From Roseivirga sp. UBA6052 (lineage in GTDB: Bacteria; Bacteroidota; Bacteroidia; Cytophagales; Cyclobacteriaceae), in assembly GCA_002427755.1 (NCBI GenBank), contig DIYO01000001.1, forward strand, positions 620,001 through 684,000: DNA of 64,000 nucleotides, written 5' to 3'. The notes beneath the pieces are model-generated. The model searched no databases, had not been told where the DNA came from, and was given only the letters and a program-made list of their open reading frames with translations. This document shows, in pieces, positions 53,626 through 62,868 of the stretch. Position 1 is the stretch's first letter. The number at the start of each line of letters is the position of its first letter. The position numbers were made by a program, and so were the translations under genes.

Positions 53626-54212
53626 TAATCGGGATAACTGTTTCGATCAAAACCTAAATCTTCAATTTCTGCAGCAGTCATTTCAATCACATTAACATCT
53701 AAGGTTATTGGTGTTAATGGCTGATCTGTACTATCGGTTTCAACTTTTACGATTTGGTCTATCAAATCCATTCCCTTCATCACATGGCCATAGATCATGT
53801 AATTACCATCAAGTCTAGATAGCCCTTTAGGGTTCTGAACAATATAGAATTGACATGCGGCAGATAGCTTTCCCGGATTGTTATCTCTTCCAGCTCCAAA
53901 AGCACCATAAACGTGCTTGATGTTCTCATTGAACTCAGGTTCCAATAAATGCACTGAGTAAGCAAAGCCTTCTTGAGTATCAGGACAACCTCCCTGCGCC
54001 ACAAAATTGTCTATTACTCTATTAAAAGTATAATCATCCCAATATCCTTCCTTGGCCAATTCGAGAAATGCAGCCTTATGCTTAGGTGTATCATCGTATA
54101 ACCAAACCAAGATTTCACCCTGAGGTGTAATGATTTGGCCCACTTCAAACTTTTCTGGAACACTACAAGAATAGAAACCGATGATTAAAAGAAGTAAAAA
54201 CAGATTCTTCAT
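53622..54212 (-). CDS. Peptidylprolyl isomerase (cyclophilin type), lipoprotein
   Basis: A 196-residue exported cyclophilin. Signal MKNLFLLLLIIGFYSC gives a lipidated Cys at residue 16. The cyclophilin core has FNRVIDNFVAQGGCPD, GAFGAGRDNNPGKLSAACQFYIVQN and MIYGHVMKGMDLIDQIVKV. The tryptophan and arginine catalytic positions are partly changed compared with E. coli PpiA, but the fold is clear. It probably helps envelope proteins fold. Confidence 0.88.
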   Translation of the reverse strand: MKNLFLLLLIIGFYSCSVPEKFEVGQIITPQGEILVWLYDDTPKHKAAFLELAKEGYWDDYTFNRVIDNFVAQGGCPDTQEGFAYSVHLLEPEFNENIKHVYGAFGAGRDNNPGKLSAACQFYIVQNPKGLSRLDGNYMIYGHVMKGMDLIDQIVKVETDSTDQPLTPITLDVNVIEMTAAEIEDLGFDRNSYPDY

Positions 54213-54276
54213 AACGGAAGATACAAGGTTCTTTCAAGAAGTAATTGTTTTCTAACACCAACTGATTTTTATTTAC

Positions 54277-54828
54277 ATGATGAAGTTGGAAGGCATAGCT
54301 CCCGTAAAAATTGGTGTAATTACAGTATCAGATAGAGCCAGCCAAGGCGTCTACGAAGATATCTCAGGTAAGGCAATTATTGATACTCTAAATGACTACC
54401 TCACTACCAAATGGAAACCAGTTTATCAGGTAATACCTGATGAACAATACCTCATTGAAAGCACAATGAAACAAATGGCCGATAAAGAGCATTGCTCGCT
54501 AATCGTGACTACTGGAGGTACTGGCCCTGCGGTAAGGGATGTAACTCCTGAAGCTACGGAAGCTGTTTGTGAAAAAATGATGCCCGGCTTTGGCGAACTG
54601 ATGCGTCAGGTGAGTCTCCAATACGTGCCAACTGCTATTCTCTCAAGACAAACTGCAGGCATTAGAGGTAAGTCTCTTATTGTTAACCTTCCTGGTAAAC
54701 CAAAGTCGATAAGAGAATGCTTAGATGCGGTTTTCCCAGCAATTCCTTATTGCATTGATCTCATTGAAGGGCCATATCTAGAGACCGATGAAGAGGTTAT
54801 AAAAGTATTCAGGCCTAAAAAGAAGTAA
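54277..54828 (+). CDS. Molybdopterin adenylyltransferase-like protein (MogA/MoaB family)
   Basis: A 183-residue protein of the MogA/MoaB family: VKIGVITVSDRASQGVYEDISG at the N-terminus and the molybdopterin-binding TTGGTGPAVRDVTPEAT, followed by REcLDAVFPAIPYCIDLI. It should adenylate molybdopterin so that molybdenum can be inserted. It serves the same cofactor as mobA at 22.6 kb, though the genes are 31 kb apart. The ATG at 54277 is used; a second ATG is one codon later. Confidence 0.88.
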   Translation: MMKLEGIAPVKIGVITVSDRASQGVYEDISGKAIIDTLNDYLTTKWKPVYQVIPDEQYLIESTMKQMADKEHCSLIVTTGGTGPAVRDVTPEATEAVCEKMMPGFGELMRQVSLQYVPTAILSRQTAGIRGKSLIVNLPGKPKSIRECLDAVFPAIPYCIDLIEGPYLETDEEVIKVFRPKKK

Positions 54829-54830
54829 CC

Positions 54831-55715
54831 CTATTTAATTGGAATCCACTCAGGTTCACCATGGTAGTAATCTCCTGAAGTTATTTTGGTAAAGCTTCCG
54901 TCTTTGAGATTAATGGTATAGATCTGATCACCATCATTCTCAGTAGTTCCATGAAAAGCAATCTTATCTCCTGATAATGACCAAGCAATTTCTTGTTCAG
55001 GATATGGGGTGAAGGTAATCTGTTTTAAATCCGAGCCATCAGCATTCATCACATAGATATCTTCATTAGCCTCTTCATCCGATTTCATCGTCAACGCAAT
55101 TCGTCTTCCATCAGGAGACCATGTCAAATACTTATCAATCAAATTATTACTCGTGACCTGCTCAAGCTCGTTCTTATCCATATTCAAAGTATACAATTCG
55201 TTGCTTCCAGATCTGTCTGATATAAAGGCAATGGTATTAAACACAGGATTTACAGCCACTCTCCCATTGTAGCCTGTAGTATTGGTAAGTGCTTCTGCAT
55301 TAGAACCGTCAAGATCACACCACCAGATGTTAGACTTAACTGAATCTCTCACTATGTAAATTATCTTGTTCGCATCTGGAGTCAATTGGTAGTTTATGAG
55401 TTGGCCCATAGGTAATGTCTCTACCTGTCCGTCCAAGGACCTAGATCTTACAGAAAAATTATCAAGGGAATCATAAGAGTAATAGATTATAGATTGTAGT
55501 GTCTTATTCCATTTAGGCTGCCAGTCCCAGCCCGGATTTGTAGTAAGCCTATCTTCCCACTGCCCTAAAACATCCGACTTGTAGAGATCAAAATTTCCAT
55601 CCTTAGATTTCAAGTATACAATCTCTTCCTTTTGCCTTTGACTACATGAGACAAGCAAAGGCAAGAACAAAAAGATGTTAAACCAAGTTTTCCGACTAAT
55701 TCTCACAATTGCCAT
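54831..55715 (-). CDS. PD40 (TolB-like) beta-propeller lipoprotein
   Basis: A 294-residue lipoprotein (lipobox LVSC, Cys at residue 24). It has PD40/TolB-type repeats: AFISDRSGSNELYTLNMD, LTWSPDGRRIALTMKSD, EDIYVMNADGSDLKQIT and IAWSLSGDKIAFHG, making an incomplete or small propeller. It lacks the N-terminal domain of TolB, so it is not TolB itself. Probably outer-membrane or periplasmic; the function is unknown. It ends 2 bp from the convergent MogA-like gene. Confidence 0.8.
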   Translation of the reverse strand: MAIVRISRKTWFNIFLFLPLLVSCSQRQKEEIVYLKSKDGNFDLYKSDVLGQWEDRLTTNPGWDWQPKWNKTLQSIIYYSYDSLDNFSVRSRSLDGQVETLPMGQLINYQLTPDANKIIYIVRDSVKSNIWWCDLDGSNAEALTNTTGYNGRVAVNPVFNTIAFISDRSGSNELYTLNMDKNELEQVTSNNLIDKYLTWSPDGRRIALTMKSDEEANEDIYVMNADGSDLKQITFTPYPEQEIAWSLSGDKIAFHGTTENDGDQIYTINLKDGSFTKITSGDYYHGEPEWIPIK

Positions 55716-55792
55716 TGATATAAAGCTGCTAAAAATGAATACGAATAAGAAACCCGATTTAGATTTTTGTGGTTTACAATAAAACTTCAGTT

Positions 55793-56791
55793 ATGACTGC
55801 AATCAAATCCATCCAACCACTTCAATTTCCGTGGCAAACACAAGATCCCTTTCTTTTCTGTGCTTTCCACAACGATCATTATCCAAAAGGAAATGGAAAA
55901 CTTGGACCAGCTGAATCTCTAACAGGTAGATCAATAGGTCAAGATTTTAGTGGTAAAGATGGATGGAGCATGTATCATGGGCAACAAGTACCGGGTTTTC
56001 CAGCTCATCCTCATAAAGGGTTTGAAACTATCACCATAGCAGAAACAGGCTTAGTAGACCATAGTGACTCTCTAGGGGCTGCAGGCAGATTCGGCAATGG
56101 AGATGTTCAGTGGATGACTGCCGGTGGCGGAGTTCAACATTCGGAAATGTTTCCGCTATTAAAAGATGATGAAGAAAACCCTTTACTGTTATTTCAAATT
56201 TGGTTGAACCTACCGGCTAAAAGTAAGCATGTGCCTGCTCACTTTGCCATGCTATGGAATGAGGACATTCCTATCTTTCAAACAGATGGTGCAAGGGTAA
56301 AAGTCATTTCTGGAAACTTTGGTGACAAGACCCTTAAATCTCCAGCTCCTGATTCATTTGCAGCGAATGAAAATAATGAAATAGCCGTATTTCTAATTGA
56401 AATAGAAGAAGGCGCTTCTTTGCAGCTTCCTTTAGCAAGTGCTCACGCCAACAGAAGTCTTTACATGTATGAAGGCACAGAAGTTGAATTAAACGAATCT
56501 ACTTTATCCAATATGCATGTAGCCTATTTGGCTGCCGAAAGGGAAACCAAAATCTCCAATAACGGGGCTAAAGCTAGATTTCTACTTTTACAAGGAAAGC
56601 CTATCGGTGAACCAGTGGCCAAATACGGACCTTTTGTAATGAATACGCAACAAGAGATTCAAGAAGCTATTGCTTTATATCAACGTACGCAATATGGCGG
56701 ATGGCCATGGCCGAGTCATGCACATACGCATGATCCTTCAAGAGGAAGATTTGCCTTACATGCAGATGGAAAAGAAGAAGTGAAAGACTAA
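55793..56791 (+). CDS. Pirin family protein
   Basis: About 332 residues from the ATG at 55793 (MTAIKSIQPLQF); an in-frame GTG at 55769 is less likely. Two cupin domains: the first has the metal-binding pattern PAHPHKGFETITIAETGLVDHSDSLG and GGGVQHSEMFP; the second is less conserved (RFLLLQGKPIGEPVAKYGPFVMNT). The end GRFALHADGKEE is unusual in having a long glycine/histidine-rich tail (YGGWPWPSHAHTHDPSRG). Some bacterial pirins cleave quercetin, others bind enzymes; no partner is nearby. Confidence 0.88.
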   Translation: MTAIKSIQPLQFPWQTQDPFLFCAFHNDHYPKGNGKLGPAESLTGRSIGQDFSGKDGWSMYHGQQVPGFPAHPHKGFETITIAETGLVDHSDSLGAAGRFGNGDVQWMTAGGGVQHSEMFPLLKDDEENPLLLFQIWLNLPAKSKHVPAHFAMLWNEDIPIFQTDGARVKVISGNFGDKTLKSPAPDSFAANENNEIAVFLIEIEEGASLQLPLASAHANRSLYMYEGTEVELNESTLSNMHVAYLAAERETKISNNGAKARFLLLQGKPIGEPVAKYGPFVMNTQQEIQEAIALYQRTQYGGWPWPSHAHTHDPSRGRFALHADGKEEVKD

Positions 56792-56794
56792 AAA

Positions 56795-56840
56795 ATAAAA
56801 AAGGCTCTTCCTGATCAATTCAAGAAGAGCCTTTTCTTTT
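56795..56840. terminator. Bidirectional intrinsic terminator
   Basis: AAGGCTCTTC (56801-56810) pairs with GAAGAGCCTT (56824-56833), flanked by A on the left and T on the right, so it can end both the pirin gene and the convergent gene at 56855-57277. Confidence 0.85.
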
Positions 56841-56854
56841 ATCCTAAGTACTTT

Positions 56855-57277
56855 CTATTTAGCCATCCAAACCGTTTGCTTAGCAGACTCACCTACTGTT
56901 ACTACCAATCTTGTAGCACCAGGAACTAATGAAAGATATACCTCCTGGTCTCCGAACTTGTCTGATTCAATTGGAATACCCTCTCCTGCTTCTACATCGT
57001 AGCTATATCTGCCCTTATCATCTTTCTGCTTTCTGGTATAATGCTTAGCGATATAGGCGGTTGGCATCAATACATCGTTATCAGGACATAGGTTATCATA
57101 AACAGTTTGAATTGCATCCTCCAAATACTCACCAAACTCCTCCATTAAGGCATCTTCTAAGTCATGAAGCTCCTCCTCTACATCATCATATTTTTCATCA
57201 CTGTAATCCATGCTATCTAGCTGATTTACCATTTCAGCAATTTTAGCAAAGTCATCATTCAGTTTATCTATATCCAT
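56855..57277 (-). CDS. Conserved small acidic protein of unknown function
   Basis: About 140 residues from the ATG at 57277 (MDIDKLNDDFAKIAEM). An upstream TTG at 57325 is rejected. The N-terminal half is a very acidic helix (MDYSDEKYDDVEEELHDLEDALMEEFGEYLEDA) and the C-terminal half is beta-rich (VYLSLVPGATRLVVTVG). No signal peptide or cofactor motif. I do not recognise the family. Its terminator is shared with pirin. Confidence 0.6.
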   Translation of the reverse strand: MDIDKLNDDFAKIAEMVNQLDSMDYSDEKYDDVEEELHDLEDALMEEFGEYLEDAIQTVYDNLCPDNDVLMPTAYIAKHYTRKQKDDKGRYSYDVEAGEGIPIESDKFGDQEVYLSLVPGATRLVVTVGESAKQTVWMAK

Positions 57278-57492
57278 TTGTACTGATTTTGGTGCAAAGA
57301 ACTTTAGATGTTTGAAAACAAGCAAGCTTAATTAAAAAAAGGTGCTGCTAGTCTAAAATATTCATGAATATACTATCCAGATTTCAGCAGCAATTTTACA
57401 TTTGACAGCAATGAAAACGATTTACGGATACATGCGATAAATCATTTTTTGTATTCGGTTTTTTTTTCAACTTCGATCAGAATTCACAAACT

Positions 57493-59211
57493 ATGATAGA
57501 TAACCAAATTCAAGAAAAAGTCGATCTATGGCTTAACAGCACAATTGACGAAGAGAGTAAAGCTACTATTCGTTCAATGGACGAAACAGAACTAGCAGAT
57601 TCGTTTTATAAAGACCTAGAATTTGGAACAGGTGGCCTAAGAGGTGTAATGGGTGTAGGATCAAACCGAATGAATAAATACACTGTCGGGATGGCCACCC
57701 AAGGTTTAGCGAACTACTTGCTAAAATCATTCCCAGATCAAGAAATAAAAGTAGCCATCGCCCATGATAGCAGAAATAATAGTAGATTTTTTGCCGAAAC
57801 TACTGCAGCCGTATTCTCTGCCAACAATATTCATGTTTACCTTTTTGAAGAGCTGAGACCTACTCCTGAGCTATCTTATGCTATTAGAGAACTAGGTTGC
57901 CAAAGCGGTGTGGTATTAACAGCATCTCACAATCCAAAAGAGTATAATGGTTATAAGGCTTATTGGAATGATGGTGGACAAGTTATTGCACCTCATGACA
58001 AGAATATTATAGCGGAAGTGAATGCAATTGCAGGCATTGAAGATGTGAAATTCGAAGCCAATAGTGCTAAAATCGAAGCTATAGGCAAGGCTTTGGACGA
58101 ATCTTACATCCAAGCCATTTTAGATCTCGAATTGTCTCCTGAGGTTATCGCAAGACAAGCTAACCTGGGCATAGTATTCTCTCCTATCCACGGTACATCC
58201 ATTACCCTAGTACCTGAAACATTGGCTAGAAAGGGATTCAAGAATGTAACCATTGTAGAAGAACAAGCCACACCTGATGGCAACTTCCCAACGGTAGTTT
58301 ATCCTAACCCGGAAGAGAAAGAGGCTATGACAATGGCCCTAAATAAGGCCATAGAAATAGACGCTGATTTGGTTATGGCTACAGACCCAGATGCAGACAG
58401 GGTGGGAATTGCTGCAAAGAATCAGGCTGGTGAATTTGAACTTCTTAATGGTAACCAAGCAGCTTCTCTTCTTATCTATTACTTATTAAAAAAGTGGAAA
58501 GAGAACGGCAAGTTGGATGGAAACCAAATGATTGTAAAAACAATCGTTACATCCGATTTGCTAGATAAAATGGCCGAAAGCTTTGATGTGGAATGTCCTA
58601 ATACGCTTACCGGATTCAAATTTATTGCCGCTCTAATCAAAGAATTAGAAGGTAAGAAAGAATTTATTGGTGGTGGTGAGGAAAGCTATGGCTATATGAT
58701 CAGCGATTTTGTTCGTGATAAAGATGCCATTGCTTCATGCGCTATGCTCGCTGAAATGGCAGCTTGGGCTAAAGACCAAGGATTATCTGTATTTGAATTG
58801 CTAGCAGAGATCTATGAACAATACGGTTTCTATCTCGAACAACTTATTTCCATCACCAAAAAGGGTATGAAAGGCGCTGAAGAAATTCAGAACATGATGG
58901 CCGAATTCAGATCTAACCCTCCTGCGGCTCTAGCTGGCAGCAAAGTGGTTAAGTTGGCCGACTATCAAAGCTCTGAAATGAAGGACTTAGTAAGTGGGAA
59001 TAGCGAAGTGATAGACTTACCAAAGTCAAATGTGCTTCAATTCTTCTTGGAAGACGGCTCTAAGATTTCGGCAAGGCCTTCTGGTACAGAGCCCAAAATA
59101 AAATTCTACATGAGCGTTAATAAACCTCTAGCCAACAAAGCTAACTATGATAAAGTGAAAGAGGAATTGGCTCTACATATTCAAAACATAACAACTGACT
59201 TAAAACTATGA
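57493..59211 (+). CDS. Phosphoglucomutase / phosphomannomutase
   Basis: A 572-residue alpha-D-phosphohexomutase. The phosphoserine loop is TASHNPKEYNGYKAY with Ser145, the metal loop DPDADR is at residues 298-303, the sugar-binding loop GGEESYGYM follows, and ARPSGTEPKIKFY binds phosphate near the C-terminus. The length and GGLRGVMGVGSNRMNKYTV beginning fit the PgcA-type enzymes of Firmicutes and Bacteroidota, which interconvert glucose-1- and glucose-6-phosphate (and often mannose phosphates). Translationally coupled to the dinB gene by ATGA. Confidence 0.92.
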   Translation: MIDNQIQEKVDLWLNSTIDEESKATIRSMDETELADSFYKDLEFGTGGLRGVMGVGSNRMNKYTVGMATQGLANYLLKSFPDQEIKVAIAHDSRNNSRFFAETTAAVFSANNIHVYLFEELRPTPELSYAIRELGCQSGVVLTASHNPKEYNGYKAYWNDGGQVIAPHDKNIIAEVNAIAGIEDVKFEANSAKIEAIGKALDESYIQAILDLELSPEVIARQANLGIVFSPIHGTSITLVPETLARKGFKNVTIVEEQATPDGNFPTVVYPNPEEKEAMTMALNKAIEIDADLVMATDPDADRVGIAAKNQAGEFELLNGNQAASLLIYYLLKKWKENGKLDGNQMIVKTIVTSDLLDKMAESFDVECPNTLTGFKFIAALIKELEGKKEFIGGGEESYGYMISDFVRDKDAIASCAMLAEMAAWAKDQGLSVFELLAEIYEQYGFYLEQLISITKKGMKGAEEIQNMMAEFRSNPPAALAGSKVVKLADYQSSEMKDLVSGNSEVIDLPKSNVLQFFLEDGSKISARPSGTEPKIKFYMSVNKPLANKANYDKVKEELALHIQNITTDLKL

Positions 59212-59660
59212 ATCCTTCCATAAAAGCGCTGCACGACCTTTATGAGAGAGATTTAGACAGAGTTCTTGAAGAACTTAAATCTTACAATAAAGAAGAGAAT
59301 CTCTGGAAAGTGAATGGGGAAATCACAAATTCAGGAGGTAATCTTATTCTGCATATCTGTGGCAACTTAAGACACTTTGTCGGAGCCATGATTGGTGGCT
59401 CAGGATACATTCGCCAAAGAGATGATGAATTCAACCTAAAAGATGTAAAGAAATCTGAAATGGTTGATGGTATTAAACAAACAAAGAAGGTTGTACTAGA
59501 GAGTCTTAAAGAAATGAGTGAGGACAAATTAGAAGAGGTATACCCTATCAATGTTTTTGGTAAGGAAATGACCACTCAATTCTTCCTCTATCATTTATAC
59601 GGGCATCTAAATTATCATTTGGGTCAAATCAACTACCATCGTAGATTGCTTGACAAATAA
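59208..59660 (+). CDS. DinB-family (DUF1572-like) protein
   Basis: A 150-residue four-helix bundle protein of the DinB superfamily: LILHICGNLRHFVGAMIGGSGYIRQRD and FFLYHLYGHLNYHLGQINYHRRLL, where the histidines fit metal ligands. Members act in thiol transfer or are uncharacterised. Its start overlaps the phosphoglucomutase stop and its stop overlaps the murB start (TAATG), so all three genes are one operon. Confidence 0.82.
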   Translation: MNPSIKALHDLYERDLDRVLEELKSYNKEENLWKVNGEITNSGGNLILHICGNLRHFVGAMIGGSGYIRQRDDEFNLKDVKKSEMVDGIKQTKKVVLESLKEMSEDKLEEVYPINVFGKEMTTQFFLYHLYGHLNYHLGQINYHRRLLDK

Positions 59661-60673
59661 TGACAATATTCCAACAGAACGTACAGCTTCAACCTTATAA
59701 TACTTTCGGGCTTGAGGCTAAAGCTTCAGAATTTGCAGTTTTTCAATCTGTCGAGCAGCTAAAGGCTGCTCTGAATCAAAGAGTTGATCAACCTCTACTC
59801 ATCCTTGGCGGGGGGAGTAATATATTACTCACTCAGGATTTCGATGGTCTGGTTCTGAAGAACGAACTTACAGGTTACCAGGTACTTAAAGAAGACAATT
59901 CACATGTTTGGGTTGAAGTTGCTGCTGGAGAAAACTGGCATCAATTTGTATTAACCGCTATTGAAAACAATTGGGCTGGCATAGAGAATATGTCGCTTAT
60001 ACCTGGGACCATGGGCGCTGCACCTATGCAGAATATTGGAGCTTATGGCGTTGAGATTAAACAGGTCTTTGAAAGATTAAGCGCTTTAGAAATAAACAGT
60101 GGCGAAATACATCAATTCTCTAATCAAGAATGTCAATTCGGCTATAGAGAAAGCATTTTCAAGAAAGAAGCTAAAGGCAAATTCATTATCACGTCTGTCG
60201 TTTTAAAACTCAATAAACAACCGGAATACAATGTTTCTTATGGTGCTATTCAGCAGACGCTAGAAGAAATGGAAGTGTCGGATTTGAGCATTAAAGCTGT
60301 TAGTGATGCTGTGATAAGAATTCGCCAAAGTAAGCTTCCCGATCCTGTAGAAATAGGCAACTCTGGCTCGTTTTTTAAAAACCCTGAAATAGACAAAATA
60401 GATTATGAAGGGCTTAAAGCTGAGTTCTCATCTATTCCGGGATATGAGTTACCTGATAAACGCGTAAAAGTACCAGCCGCATGGCTTATTGAACAGGCAG
60501 GTTGGAAAGGCAAGACTTTCGATAAAATCGGTGTTCATAAAAAACAACCGCTTGTATTAGTGAATTATGGTGGTGGCAGAGGCGCTGATATTCGAGATCT
60601 AGCTTTTAAAATACAAGACTCTGTTTCCGATAAATTTGGAATCATACTTACACCGGAAGTGAATATTATTTAG
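59660..60673 (+). CDS. murB: UDP-N-acetylmuramate dehydrogenase
   Basis: Reduces UDP-GlcNAc-enolpyruvate to UDP-MurNAc in peptidoglycan synthesis. A 337-residue FAD protein with PLLILGGGSNILLTQDF (FAD binding), SLIPGTMGAAPMQNIGAYGVE and RESIFK, the catalytic Ser in GNSGSFFKNP, and the final Glu in LTPEVNI. It is type I (E. coli-like), with the extra loop around residues 200-250. It is the last gene of the pgm-dinB-murB unit. Confidence 0.95.
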   Translation: MTIFQQNVQLQPYNTFGLEAKASEFAVFQSVEQLKAALNQRVDQPLLILGGGSNILLTQDFDGLVLKNELTGYQVLKEDNSHVWVEVAAGENWHQFVLTAIENNWAGIENMSLIPGTMGAAPMQNIGAYGVEIKQVFERLSALEINSGEIHQFSNQECQFGYRESIFKKEAKGKFIITSVVLKLNKQPEYNVSYGAIQQTLEEMEVSDLSIKAVSDAVIRIRQSKLPDPVEIGNSGSFFKNPEIDKIDYEGLKAEFSSIPGYELPDKRVKVPAAWLIEQAGWKGKTFDKIGVHKKQPLVLVNYGGGRGADIRDLAFKIQDSVSDKFGIILTPEVNII

Positions 60674-60705
60674 AGTTCATTAAATTGAAAGACTGAATTA
60701 ACCTC

Positions 60706-61944
60706 ATGTCCAAAAGAACCCCCGCTTTAGGCTTCATATTTATTGTCGTTCTCTTAGATGTTATTGGTCTAGGAATAGTCATCCCTATATTCCCCAACCT
60801 CCTTAGTGAAATTGGTAATCTAACCATGGGCGAGGCGTCCAGAGTTGGAAATAGACTTGTAACTGCTTATGCCCTCATGCAATTCATTTTTGCTCCGGTT
60901 CTAGGAGGTTTAAGTGACAAATACGGAAGGAGAACTGTTTTATTGATTGCCCTTTTCGGATTTACAGTTGACTACCTATTTCTAGCGCTCGCTCCTACGA
61001 TTGCCCTATTTTTTGTTGGCAGGTTGTTTGCTGGAATTTGTGGCGCAAGTTTTACCACAGCTACAGCTTATGTGGCCGATGTGAGCCCACCAGAAAAAAG
61101 AGCACAAAACTTCGGACTCATTGGCGCAGCGTTCGGCCTCGGTTTTATTATTGGACCTGCTATTGGAGGGTTCTTAGGAGATATCGATGTAAGAATGCCA
61201 TTTTATGTTGCCGCAGGACTGACTCTTGTTAATTTCATTTACGGGCTATTCGTACTTCCGGAATCATTACCTAAAGACCAAAGACGAGAGTTCAATTGGA
61301 AGAGAGCCAACCCTATAGGATCCTTGGGCCAACTAAAAAAGAACACTCTAATTCTTGGTCTCGCTACCGCACTCTTCTTTGTATACATAGCGGCCTATTC
61401 TGTACAAGGAAACTGGTCTTATTTTGGAGCAGAAGTATTTGACTGGGGTCCTAGAGAAATCGGCATTTCTCTCACAGTTGTTGGTGTATTAGTAGCATTA
61501 GTGCAAGCCGTACTCATTCGGGTATCGACCAAGAAATTTGGCCAAGTCAAAACAGTATATATAGGCCTCTTTTGCAATTTTCTAGGTTTAGCTCTTTTTG
61601 CTATTTCAACTGAAGTTTGGATGATCTATAGCTTTATGGCCATCTATGTTTTAGGAGGTTTATCAGGCCCAACATTACAAGGCATAATGTCTTCTCAGGT
61701 TCCAAACAGTGAACAGGGCGAACTCCAAGGGGGACTTACGAGTCTGGTAAGTCTAACATCCATTTTTGGACCTATTATCATGGGTGAAGTCTTTTTCTAC
61801 TTCACTAAAAATGAGTCCTTATATTTTCCAGGAGCATCTTTTGCCCTAGGAGCAATACTCTCATTGACCTGTTTTATTTTAGTACTTAGAGCCTTAAAGG
61901 GTTACAAAGAAAACAACGAACAACCAGCTGCGGAGTCAGCCTAA
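60706..61944 (+). CDS. MFS transporter of the TCR/Tet (DHA1) type
   Basis: A 412-residue drug-efflux-type transporter with twelve helices. Helix 1 carries LLDVIGLGIVIPIFPNLL, typical of TetA, and the conserved loop GGLSDKYGRRTVLL lies between helices 2 and 3; LFAGICGASFTTATAYVADVSPPEKRAQ is the family's fifth-helix region. The substrate is unknown; resistance cannot be claimed from sequence. It follows murB by 32 bases but is likely a separate transcript. Confidence 0.88.
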   Translation: MSKRTPALGFIFIVVLLDVIGLGIVIPIFPNLLSEIGNLTMGEASRVGNRLVTAYALMQFIFAPVLGGLSDKYGRRTVLLIALFGFTVDYLFLALAPTIALFFVGRLFAGICGASFTTATAYVADVSPPEKRAQNFGLIGAAFGLGFIIGPAIGGFLGDIDVRMPFYVAAGLTLVNFIYGLFVLPESLPKDQRREFNWKRANPIGSLGQLKKNTLILGLATALFFVYIAAYSVQGNWSYFGAEVFDWGPREIGISLTVVGVLVALVQAVLIRVSTKKFGQVKTVYIGLFCNFLGLALFAISTEVWMIYSFMAIYVLGGLSGPTLQGIMSSQVPNSEQGELQGGLTSLVSLTSIFGPIIMGEVFFYFTKNESLYFPGASFALGAILSLTCFILVLRALKGYKENNEQPAAESA

Positions 61945-61954
61945 TTTTTTCATT

Positions 61955-62818
61955 TTGCGCATTGATATTAATAACGAGACAAGTCCTTTAAAATCTGTTA
62001 TACTAGGTTCAGCTGCTGACCAAGGAGATCCTTATGACATTAACCCTGTCGCAAAAAAGCATGTTCAAGAGGGCACATACCCTACTCCTGAAGATATTGC
62101 TGAAGAAATGGCTGAAGCAAAATCAGCTTTAGAAAATCTTGGTGTTGAAGTTTTGCAACCGGAAAACCTTCCAAAGAAAAAACAAATTTTCACCAGAGAT
62201 ATTGGATTCGTTATTGAGGACAAATTCATTGTTGCCAATATGAAAGAGCCAATTCGGGCAGAAGAAATAAAAGGTATAGAATACATCTTGAAAGAGATTC
62301 CCGAGCAGCAAATTTTACATGTACCAAAGGAGGCTACTATAGAAGGTGGAGATGTAATTGTACATAATGATCACGTATTTGTAGGCATAAGCTATCGCAC
62401 CAATTGGGCTGGTTTTGAATTCCTTAAAAACAATTTCCCTAAAAAGACGGTGCACCCCCTACCGTTGGTAGTTACAGATGATCCAGCCACTAACATCCTA
62501 CATCTTGACTGTACCTTTCAGCCAGTTGGCTCAAATGCTGCAATCATCTATGAAGAGGGCTTTGTAAATAAACCAGATATCATCTTCGACCTATTTAAAG
62601 ATGAAGATTTGATCCGAGTCACTCAAAAAGAGAAAGAGGCCATGTTTCCAAATATCTTCTCTGTAGGGCCAAATGATGTGATCATAGAAAAGAGTTTTAC
62701 CAGGTTAATAGAAGAACTAGAAAAAAGAAACATCAACTGTCACCTGGTGAAGTACAGCGAAACGTCAAAGTTGAGCGGTCTTTTGAGATGTTCTACCCTC
62801 CCACTCTTCAGGGCATAA
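61955..62818 (+). CDS. Amidinotransferase / dimethylarginine dimethylaminohydrolase family protein
   Basis: A 287-residue guanidino-group-modifying enzyme. The five-fold barrel signatures are present: FTRDIGFVI, TIEGGDVIV, HLDCTFQPVG and the C-terminal catalytic Cys279 in LRCSTLPL. The active-site His is in HLDCTF. Substrates could be arginine, dimethylarginine or a related guanidine. The start is the TTG at 61955 because no ATG is nearby in frame. It lies 11 bases after the MFS gene, so the two may be co-expressed. Confidence 0.85.
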   Translation: MRIDINNETSPLKSVILGSAADQGDPYDINPVAKKHVQEGTYPTPEDIAEEMAEAKSALENLGVEVLQPENLPKKKQIFTRDIGFVIEDKFIVANMKEPIRAEEIKGIEYILKEIPEQQILHVPKEATIEGGDVIVHNDHVFVGISYRTNWAGFEFLKNNFPKKTVHPLPLVVTDDPATNILHLDCTFQPVGSNAAIIYEEGFVNKPDIIFDLFKDEDLIRVTQKEKEAMFPNIFSVGPNDVIIEKSFTRLIEELEKRNINCHLVKYSETSKLSGLLRCSTLPLFRA

Positions 62819-62855
62819 AAAAAGCGACCGCCACAGTGACAATCGCTTTCTTTCA
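62815..62855. terminator. Bidirectional terminator-like hairpin
   Basis: AAAGCGA (62821-62827) pairs with TCGCTTT (62843-62849), with A-rich left and T-rich right flanks. It lies between the convergent guanidino-enzyme and OmpA-type genes. Confidence 0.7.
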
Positions 62856-62868
62856 AGTTTGGAAACTT